A DNA stretch of 64,000 bases from Pseudomonas sp. SDI (GTDB taxonomy: Bacteria > Pseudomonadota > Gammaproteobacteria > Pseudomonadales > Pseudomonadaceae): assembly GCF_003105155.1 (NCBI RefSeq), contig NZ_QETK01000003.1:62001-126000 (forward strand). The letters run 5' to 3'. Position 1 is the stretch's first letter, and each line of letters begins with the position of its first letter. The translations under genes were made by a program, and so were the position numbers. The notes under the pieces are model-generated. The model was not told the origin of the DNA. It was given only the letters and a program-made list of their open reading frames with translations, and did no database searches. Positions 54,647-61,521 of the stretch are shown piece after piece.

Positions 54647-55519
54647 ATGAAACTGCCCGCGCTCACCGCCCTGCGCTATTTCGACGTCGCCGCCCAGACC
54701 CAAAGCTTCGTGCGCGCCGCCGAACAGCTCAACGTCACCCACGGCGCGGTCAGCCGCCAGGTGCGCCTGCTGGAAGAGCAACTGGGCATCCCGCTGTTCG
54801 AGCGGCGTAACCGGGCGATCTTTCTGACCGGCGCCGGCCGTGAGCTGCTGGCCACCACCCAGTCGATCTTCGACCAGTTGCAAGGCACGCTGCACCGTCT
54901 GCAACAAGGCAGCCGCGACGACGTGCTGGTGCTCTCCTGCGAGCCGACCCTGGCGATGAAATGGCTGATCCCGCGCCTGCCCGCCTTTCACGCCGAACAC
55001 CCGGATCTGCAAGTGCAGTTGGTAGCGGCGGGCGGGCCGGTTGACCTGGTACGCGGCGGCATCGACCTGGCACTGCGTCGCGACGACTTCCGCTGGGACG
55101 ACGGCGTGCACACACTCAAGGTCTGCGACGAAACCGTCGGCCCGGTATGCCGCCCTGCCCTGGCCAGCGCCAGCCTCGACGGCCAGCACCTGCTGCACAG
55201 CGCCTCGCGGCCGAGCGCCTGGAGTACCTGGCTACGCCTGAGCGGGCAGTCGGACGCCGGCAGCCTGCGCGCCGACTACCAACATTTCTACCTGTGCATT
55301 CAGGCTGCCACCGCCGGGCTGGGCATTGCCATGGCCTCGCGGCTGATGGTCGAGGACGAACTGGCCAGCGGCCAGTTGCAGGCACCATATGGCTTTATTG
55401 CCGACGGTTCGGCCTACCACCTGCTGTGCACCCAGCCGATCATGGCGGTGGACAAGTGCCGGCACTTCGCCGAGTGGGTTATTGCGCAAGCGGCTGACAG
55501 AACGACGAGCCCACGCTGA
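54647..55519 (+). CDS. LysR-type regulator (GcvA-like)
   Basis: A 290-residue regulator. The N-terminal helix-turn-helix begins LPALTALRYFDVAAQTQSFVRAAEQLNVTHGAVSRQV in parts and continues LLEEQLGIPLFERR. The C-terminal part is a substrate-binding fold. The opening and HGAVSRQVRLLEE resemble the GcvA subgroup. It is divergent from the LysE exporter and probably controls it. ATG at 54647 is the family start; the longer frame is rejected. Ends inside the convergent peptidase gene. Confidence 0.9.
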   Translation: MKLPALTALRYFDVAAQTQSFVRAAEQLNVTHGAVSRQVRLLEEQLGIPLFERRNRAIFLTGAGRELLATTQSIFDQLQGTLHRLQQGSRDDVLVLSCEPTLAMKWLIPRLPAFHAEHPDLQVQLVAAGGPVDLVRGGIDLALRRDDFRWDDGVHTLKVCDETVGPVCRPALASASLDGQHLLHSASRPSAWSTWLRLSGQSDAGSLRADYQHFYLCIQAATAGLGIAMASRLMVEDELASGQLQAPYGFIADGSAYHLLCTQPIMAVDKCRHFAEWVIAQAADRTTSPR

Positions 55520-56066
55520 AATCCCCGCCCCAGGTACGATAGCCGGCCGTATCGAGATGAACGCGCCCCGACGGATAACGGCCCAGGCCCATGTGCCACG
55601 GCTTGCCGTAGCGCTGCCAGAAGGCGCACAACGGGTTGGGATCGGCCCAGTCCGGAAGCAGCAGGTCGACGGCGAAGGCGCGGGTGTGCGCGCTGTTGCT
55701 AGCGCCGCCGGCACAGCGGTTAAGCAGCGGGTCGCGGTAGGCCGACACCACCTCATAGCGGCCCAGCACGCCCCGCTCACCGAGCAGCTTGAGCAGTTGC
55801 AGGGTGCCTTGCACATCCTTCCACTGCGCCCGCGGCGGTACGGCGAATGGCTGCGCCGAGCACCGCCGCCAATCGCTGGCCGAGCGCAGCAGTTGATACA
55901 ACGGCACCACGCCATAGAGCCGGGCATCCACCAGCATTTCACGAAAATCACGGGTGTCGTGAGTGCCGGTCCATTGCGCGAATGCCCACAGGTCGCGTTC
56001 GTCGGCGCGGGCGGCGCTGGCGAGCAGCAAGCCGCTGATCAAGATCGTTTTCAGTGCATTGCGCAT
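55479..56066 (-). CDS. Secreted M15-family peptidase-like protein
   Basis: A 195-residue protein with a signal peptide (MRNALKTILISGLLLASAARA). Zinc-site segments of M15 peptidases are visible: VVSAYRDPLLNRC, NSAHTRAFAVDLLLP (S-x-H with a later Asp) and SGRVHLDT with the final His. D-Ala carboxypeptidase or endolysin-type action on peptidoglycan is likely. It overlaps the LysR gene tail by 41 bases in opposite direction, and is divergent from the next secreted protein. Confidence 0.78.
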   Translation of the reverse strand: MRNALKTILISGLLLASAARADERDLWAFAQWTGTHDTRDFREMLVDARLYGVVPLYQLLRSASDWRRCSAQPFAVPPRAQWKDVQGTLQLLKLLGERGVLGRYEVVSAYRDPLLNRCAGGASNSAHTRAFAVDLLLPDWADPNPLCAFWQRYGKPWHMGLGRYPSGRVHLDTAGYRTWGGDFSVGSSFCQPLAQ

Positions 56067-56156
56067 TGGCCACTTATCCCCTTTTCTTCCCAGGGCAAAC
56101 TCCCCCAGTATGGCAACCCTCCCGACTGGAGGGAGGCACACGACAAGGAGTTAAGC

Positions 56157-57308
56157 ATGCACAAGACCCTGCACCTGGCCATCGGTCTCGCCGCCCTTGG
56201 CCTGAGCGCCGCCGCCCAGGCCGACGTCCAGGTGGCACTGGGCAGCACGGAACGCGTCACCCGGCTGTTCGCCTACCCCAATAACTGCAACGTGATCTGC
56301 TTCCGTGACTGGACGCTGGAACAGACGGTCAAGCATTACCTGACCCAGAGCGTGCAGCGCGACGGCTACCCGGCCGCGACGGTCGCGGTGCGCCGCGACA
56401 ACGACAGGCTGCATGCCGAGATCACAGGCGTGCCGGCCAGCTATGCCAAGCCGTTGCAGGCGCTGCTCGACACCGGCGAGCTGGCCTACGAGGGCGCGCG
56501 CCAGCTGAACCGCGAGCAGAAGTGGGCGTACAACTGGTACCTGTTCCTGCCGCTGGGCATGGCCCTGGAAAACCGCCGCAGCATCGAGCTGCTGCACTTC
56601 CCGCCGGATTATTCGCTGACCCAGGCGCAGGACTACCTGCGCTCGAATACCACCGACCGCTGGGCCAGCCTGCTCACCTTCAACGGCATTGCGGCGGACC
56701 AGACGCCCGCGTTCCAGACCATCGTCGACATCGCCCCGATTGCGGCGCCAGCCAGTGCCGGCAAGGATCTTGAGGGGGTATACGGGTACTTCAAGGATTA
56801 CCAGGTGCGCATGGTCCAGGAGGTGACGAAGACCGCGCAGGACGCTTCGTTGCCGATGGTGGCGTTTGGTGCGCCGGTGCGCGCGTGGATCCAGCAGCAA
56901 TACGGGCCGAACCTGAAAGTGCTGGGCCTGGCGACGATCAGCCCGACGCCGGGGCAACAAGTGCCGGTGCTGGGCTCGAACCACCCGAGTGCGATCTGGT
57001 ATGCGGCAGACCCGGCGAACAACGACGGCAATCAGGACAAAGCCGATGCAGCCGGGCTGAAGATGATGGGCCAGGATCTGAGCGCGGCGTGCTGGCAGGC
57101 GGGGCTGGGCACTAACCCTCGGGCAAATGCGCAAGCGACGCTGACGGCCTGTACGCAGAAGTGGCAGGTAACGGCGAAGAAGCAGACCTGTGAACTGTTT
57201 TACCGAACGATCCGCCACATGACCCCGGAACAAGCTGGAGCCAAGTGCAACAGCGGGCCGGTAACCCGGGTACTGCGGGAGCTGCAGAAGCCGGTAGAAG
57301 AACGCTAG
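56157..57308 (+). CDS. Secreted protein, unknown function
   Basis: A 383-residue protein with a signal peptide (MHKTLHLAIGLAALGLSAAAQA). It has several cysteines, including CNVICF near the start and four spaced Cys in the C-terminal 100 residues, so disulfides are likely after export. I do not recognise the domain. A perfect AAGGAG site lies seven bases before the ATG. Base composition matches core genes. Confidence 0.7.
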   Translation: MHKTLHLAIGLAALGLSAAAQADVQVALGSTERVTRLFAYPNNCNVICFRDWTLEQTVKHYLTQSVQRDGYPAATVAVRRDNDRLHAEITGVPASYAKPLQALLDTGELAYEGARQLNREQKWAYNWYLFLPLGMALENRRSIELLHFPPDYSLTQAQDYLRSNTTDRWASLLTFNGIAADQTPAFQTIVDIAPIAAPASAGKDLEGVYGYFKDYQVRMVQEVTKTAQDASLPMVAFGAPVRAWIQQQYGPNLKVLGLATISPTPGQQVPVLGSNHPSAIWYAADPANNDGNQDKADAAGLKMMGQDLSAACWQAGLGTNPRANAQATLTACTQKWQVTAKKQTCELFYRTIRHMTPEQAGAKCNSGPVTRVLRELQKPVEER

Positions 57309-57315
57309 GGCCCTG

Positions 57316-57408
57316 TCGGGTCGCCGCATCGCCGCTCCCACAGGAAGGTGCAGTGCCCTTGTGGGAGCGCCGATGCGGCGACCCGACTCGTCCCGCGATG
57401 GGCTGCAA
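57316..57408. repeat. Inverted repeat pair of REP type
   Basis: GTCGGGTCGCCGCATCGCCG-CTCCCACAG is followed by an inverted copy starting CTTGTGGGAGCGCCGATGCG, ending in REP-like CGTCCCGCGATGG. It is a variant of the other REP pairs and fills the space between convergent genes. Confidence 0.7.
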
Positions 57409-57415
57409 CGCAGCC

Positions 57416-58054
57416 CTAATCCTGCGCCCGCAACCGATACTGCGGCGGCAACTGCTCAAAGCCGCTGATGGTGGTGTTCAGGCTCTTCCAGCGACCATCC
57501 TTGATCCCATAGATGCAACCATGGATCGACAGGCTCTGCCCGCGATGCCAGGCATTCTGCACAATACTGGTATGCCCCACGTTCGCCACCTGCTGGATCA
57601 CGTTCAGCTCACACAGGCGATCCACCCGCTCCTCCTCGGTGGCCAACGTCGCCAGCTCGACCCGATTCTCGTAGTAGACGTCCCGAATCGAACGCAACCA
57701 GCCGTCGATCAGCCCCAGCTGGCGATCCTGCATCGACGCCCGCACTCCGCCGCAGCCGTAATGCCCAGTTACCAGGATGTGCTTCACCTTCAGTACATCC
57801 ACTGCGTACTGAATCACCGACAGGCAATTGAGGTCGGTATGCAGCACCACGTTCGCCACATTGCGGTGCACGAACAGGTCACCGGGCAACATGCCGACAA
57901 TCTCGTTGGCCGGCACCCGCGCATCGGAACAGCCAATCCAGAGAAATTCGGGCGTCTGCTGACGCGCCAGCTTGGCGAAGAAGTCCGGATCTTTCTGCTT
58001 GATCGCATCGGCCCAGCGCGCGTTGTTATCAATCAGTTCTTGTAGATCGTGCAT
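57416..58054 (-). CDS. Beta-class carbonic anhydrase
   Basis: A 212-residue zinc enzyme interconverting CO2 and bicarbonate. Zinc ligands Cys42 (GCSDARVP with Asp44), His98 and Cys101 (GHYGCGGV) are present. Length and ending fit the proteobacterial Can type. The ATG at 58054 has GAGG eight bases upstream. Confidence 0.95.
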   Translation of the reverse strand: MHDLQELIDNNARWADAIKQKDPDFFAKLARQQTPEFLWIGCSDARVPANEIVGMLPGDLFVHRNVANVVLHTDLNCLSVIQYAVDVLKVKHILVTGHYGCGGVRASMQDRQLGLIDGWLRSIRDVYYENRVELATLATEEERVDRLCELNVIQQVANVGHTSIVQNAWHRGQSLSIHGCIYGIKDGRWKSLNTTISGFEQLPPQYRLRAQD

Positions 58055-58133
58055 GCCTCTAGCCTCATGGTTGATACGTCGTTGAATCGTCCACCCGCGC
58101 ACATCGACGACAGCCCGGACCGCACGGGCGAAC

Positions 58134-58586
58134 CTAGTCGATCAGCGTGCAGGCCATCACCAGGGCGTCTTCGCGACCACCGGCAATCGGGTAGTAGTCG
58201 CGCCGCCGCCCGATCTCGTTGAAACCATAGCGCTCGTACAGCCGATAGGCGGACTGATTGCTGGCGCGCACTTCCAGGAAGCACTCGCGGCCATTCATTT
58301 CGTAGGCGCGCTTCATCAGCTCTTCCAGCAGGCGCAAGCCCAGGCCACGGCCCTGGCTTTCCGGCTTGATGGTAATGTTGAGCAGGTGCGCCTCGTCGAT
58401 GATCACGTTGATCACGCCGTGGCCGACCTGCTGGCTGCCTTCGAACATCAGCCAGATTTCATACGACTTGAGCCCATCGAGGAAAATCCCGCGGGTCCAT
58501 GGGTGGCTAAAGGCTGCGTATTCGATTTTCAGTACCGCATCCAGATCCGCCTCGGTCATGCGGCGGAAACTGATCGTGTCACTCAT
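58134..58586 (-). CDS. rimI: Ribosomal-protein S18 alanine N-acetyltransferase
   Basis: A 150-residue GNAT enzyme with the acetyl-CoA motif ESQGRGLGLRLLEELMKRA and the C-terminal NQSAYRLYERYGFNEIGRRRDYY, typical of RimI. It acetylates the N-terminus of S18. Its start overlaps the psi-subunit gene by eight bases, an association conserved in many gammaproteobacteria. Confidence 0.95.
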   Translation of the reverse strand: MSDTISFRRMTEADLDAVLKIEYAAFSHPWTRGIFLDGLKSYEIWLMFEGSQQVGHGVINVIIDEAHLLNITIKPESQGRGLGLRLLEELMKRAYEMNGRECFLEVRASNQSAYRLYERYGFNEIGRRRDYYPIAGGREDALVMACTLID

Positions 58587-59364
58587 TGCTCGTTTTCCAG
58601 CGCGCCATCAGCCGGCGCATGGCTTGCCAGACGTCCGCCTTGCGCTGCGGTTCGTCCATCAACAATTCAAGGCCAGGCAAGGCCCAGGCAGTGCCCAGGC
58701 CCTCCACCGGCAATTCTCGGTAATACGCCTGTTCGTCGGCTTCGCCGGCAAAGCGTACGGCAGGCAGGCCGACCAGCCACAGGCAGCTGCACGGCGCCTC
58801 TTCGAGCCGGGCAAGGATAAAGCCCTGGACGAAATCGCGCGCCGCCTCCGGCCCCTGGTCGAGGTTGCCGCGCACCAGCAGCGGCCAGCGCACCGGCTCG
58901 CCAATGATCTGCGGGCTGTCCGGCAGGCCGGCGGCGCGCAGCATGTCCTTGAGCAACAGGTAGGACGGATCGCGGCTCTGGAACGGCTCGCCGGTGGCCA
59001 GCTCGACCAGCACCAGGCAACTGCCGGCACGCAGCAACTGCAGGGCAAAGCGTGGCGGCGGAACGACAGCGCGCTTGGCCACGACCGCGGCCGGCTTGTC
59101 GTCTTCGACCGGCTTGCTCGCGGCCTTGCTGACCACGCTCGGGCGCGGAATCTCGATCTTCGGCCGCGACGCAGGTGCGGCCGCTGGCGTTGCAGCCTTC
59201 TGCGGCGCGGCCTGCGGCAGCAGCGGCGCCTCTTCGAGCAACGGCTCGGGCGGCAGCAGCAGCTCCGGGCGCGACGGCGCGGCGAACGGCAGTTCGGTAC
59301 GCGGCAGCCAGTGCACCACTTGCATGGCGTTCAGGTAAGCGCGGCGGCGGGACTCGATTAGCAA
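58579..59364 (-). CDS. holD: DNA polymerase III psi subunit, pseudomonad type
   Basis: A 261-residue protein. The middle is a Pro/Ala/Lys-rich linker; the ends are globular (RRRAYLNAMQVVHWLPRTEL at the start, VWQAMRRLMARW at the end). Pseudomonads have a cryptic, enlarged psi subunit at this place beside rimI (PA4679 in P. aeruginosa), which binds the clamp loader and chi. The identification rests mainly on position and shape. Such genes are often mislabelled TonB-like because of the linker. The start is a TTG at 59364; an ATG follows at 59325. Confidence 0.75.
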   Translation of the reverse strand: MLIESRRRAYLNAMQVVHWLPRTELPFAAPSRPELLLPPEPLLEEAPLLPQAAPQKAATPAAAPASRPKIEIPRPSVVSKAASKPVEDDKPAAVVAKRAVVPPPRFALQLLRAGSCLVLVELATGEPFQSRDPSYLLLKDMLRAAGLPDSPQIIGEPVRWPLLVRGNLDQGPEAARDFVQGFILARLEEAPCSCLWLVGLPAVRFAGEADEQAYYRELPVEGLGTAWALPGLELLMDEPQRKADVWQAMRRLMARWKTSNE

Positions 59365-59543
59365 GGAAGATCGGCCATCTGTGGATAAGTCTGGGGCGAC
59401 ATTCTACCGCCGTTGCACCCGATACGCCGCACTCGATCGGCAGAAAACCGCCCGAACACCGGTCGAAACGATCAGGGGGTGAAGCCAAGCCCACCTGATG
59501 CAGTACAATCGGCGCTTTTATTTGGCAACGAGTCGACCCGCCA

Positions 59544-60821
59544 ATGATCGAACCCAAGCGCGTCCTGCGCGCCCTCGCCGAACACTGGGCCCTGCTTGAG
59601 CCGCTCTGCGAGCGTTTCGACGGGGGCACGCTGAGCCTGGGCGAACTGCGTCAGCAACTGGCCGCCCAGCAGCTGGACAGCACCCCCCAGGACATCACCA
59701 GCCTGCTCGATGTGTGGATCCGCCTGGACATTCTGGTCCCGGTCGCCAAAAGCCCGAACCGTTTCGAGCTCAACGCGCAGATCCACGACTTCCTCGCTTA
59801 CCTGCGCCGCGAGCACCGGCTGGGCCTGTGCCTGGAGATCGAAGCCTACCTGCGTCACCTGGAGCGCCTCGCCGGGCACATTCAGGACGCCTTCGAGATC
59901 CGCGACGGCAATGACCTGGCCCGCCAACTGCGGCTGCTCGACATGCGCGTGCGCGACGTGCTGAAAAAACTCGACAACGATGAACAGGCGCTGGTCGCGG
60001 TGGCCGAACGGGCCAAGACCAGCGACCGGCAGATCCCGCTGCGCCAGCGTTACGCCGAGGTGCTGGCCACCTGGGACGAATACGTCGAACCGATGATCCA
60101 ACTGGTGAACGCCGACGGCGCCTTCGAGCAGGGCGTGCGCAAGGTCGAAACCGTGCTGTTGCGCCTGCTCGGCGAGCAGGCCCGGCTCGGCCACCTGGTC
60201 GACGACGACATGCTGCTGCGCACCCACGCGCGGATCCTGGAAATGCAGACCAGCGCCCAGCTGACCCTGCGCAAGGCCCGCGAACTGCTGCTGCCGCTGC
60301 GCGAAGAAGCACGCCGGCACAACGCCGTGACCCGTGGCGCCGCGCTGGCCCTGTCGGTGATCCGCCGCAAGGGCCTGGACGCCGTGCCACAGGCGGCCAT
60401 GCCATTGTTCACCCGACCGCAGAGCACCTTCCTCGGCAGTGCCAGCCAGGTCGAAGCCTATGTCTATGCCCTGGCGCGCTTCGAACCGAAGCCGGCGCAG
60501 TTCCCCAAGGCGCACAAAGCCAACAAAGGTGAGCCGCAACGCGCACCGCGTACGGTCAAGGAAATGCTTGAGCGCTGCGAAGATGCCCTGCCGCTGCCGG
60601 ACCTGATGGTCTGGCTGCTGGAGCAGGAGCCGGAAGGCGCCACCGACGAATTGCTCTACTGGTTCTCGCGCCTGTCGCGGGAAAAACGCTTTGCCCGCGA
60701 GCGCCTCGAACGCCGTGACTACCTCACCCACGAGCACCGGGTCAGCCTGCGCTCGTTCGCCCTGACTTCCAGCCGCGCGCCATCGCCCGAGACTACTGCG
60801 AGCCCTGCCAATGCATCTTGA
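59544..60821 (+). CDS. mksF: Mks condensin subunit MksF (kleisin)
   Basis: A 425-residue protein beginning MIEPKRVLRALAEHWALLEPL, with winged-helix-like ends and a long helical centre, as in MksF/JetA. It should bridge the MksB heads. First of three overlapping genes. In P. aeruginosa the order mksF-mksE-mksB is the same and the complex assists chromosome segregation. The final 20 residues are Ser/Ala/Pro-rich. Confidence 0.92.
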   Translation: MIEPKRVLRALAEHWALLEPLCERFDGGTLSLGELRQQLAAQQLDSTPQDITSLLDVWIRLDILVPVAKSPNRFELNAQIHDFLAYLRREHRLGLCLEIEAYLRHLERLAGHIQDAFEIRDGNDLARQLRLLDMRVRDVLKKLDNDEQALVAVAERAKTSDRQIPLRQRYAEVLATWDEYVEPMIQLVNADGAFEQGVRKVETVLLRLLGEQARLGHLVDDDMLLRTHARILEMQTSAQLTLRKARELLLPLREEARRHNAVTRGAALALSVIRRKGLDAVPQAAMPLFTRPQSTFLGSASQVEAYVYALARFEPKPAQFPKAHKANKGEPQRAPRTVKEMLERCEDALPLPDLMVWLLEQEPEGATDELLYWFSRLSREKRFARERLERRDYLTHEHRVSLRSFALTSSRAPSPETTASPANAS

Positions 60822-61521
60822 TCTTTCCGAACTGACCCAGCTCGCAGCGATCTTCCGCGAGCTGTTCAAGGGCTTCCACATCAGCCGCCGCGACCCGGAG
60901 CTGTACGCCCAACTGTCGAACTTTCAGGACCAGTACCGGGGCCTGTTCCGCGCCCTCGGTTTCGAGCTGGTATGCGACACCCGAGGCTTCTACTACTTCG
61001 TCCCCGAGCAGGCGGCCGCGCAGGTCAACAAGACCGCCCAGCGCCTGTCGCTGTTCACCTTCATCCTGGTCGAGCACCTGGCCGACCAGGGCCGCGACCC
61101 GATGGCCGTGCTCGACGGCGGCAGCCTCGGCCGCGACGAACTGCCATCGTTGCTGGAAAAGTACCGCGACCTGTTCATCCAGGCCGAAGTGCAGACCAGC
61201 GACGAGCTGGAAGAGAAGATCATGCGCCGCATGACCCAACTGGGCTTTGCCAGCGAAGACAACGGCATCTACCGCTTCCTGCCGCCGATGCACCGCTTCC
61301 TCGATGTCTGCCTGTCGGTTCAGCAGGACCGCGACCTGGCTGCCAGCCTGCACAGCGCGCTGCCGCTGCCAACCCCGGAGCTGATCGACGAAGACCGCGA
61401 CGAGCAGCTGCTCAAGACCGACGACCCGCTCGACCTGAGCCCCTTCGAGGCGTCTGAGGAAACCGAAGAACAGGCCCTGGCCCGCGCCATCGCCGAAGAG
61501 CAACAGGAGATCGATGCATGA
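60811..61521 (+). CDS. mksE: Mks condensin subunit MksE
   Basis: A 236-residue protein with tandem winged-helix character (AAIFRELFKGFHISRRDPELY, RRMTQLGFASEDNGIYRFLPP) and an acidic tail. It binds the kleisin. Its start overlaps mksF by 11 bases and its stop overlaps the mksB ATG (ATGA), so the three are translated together. Confidence 0.92.
   Translation: MHLDLSELTQLAAIFRELFKGFHISRRDPELYAQLSNFQDQYRGLFRALGFELVCDTRGFYYFVPEQAAAQVNKTAQRLSLFTFILVEHLADQGRDPMAVLDGGSLGRDELPSLLEKYRDLFIQAEVQTSDELEEKIMRRMTQLGFASEDNGIYRFLPPMHRFLDVCLSVQQDRDLAASLHSALPLPTPELIDEDRDEQLLKTDDPLDLSPFEASEETEEQALARAIAEEQQEIDA

Noticed and set aside
58579..59364. TonB-like energy transducer
   Set aside because: The only likeness is a Pro/Ala/Lys-rich linker. 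There is no N-terminal membrane anchor and no TonB C-terminal domain, and the position beside rimI indicates the psi subunit.
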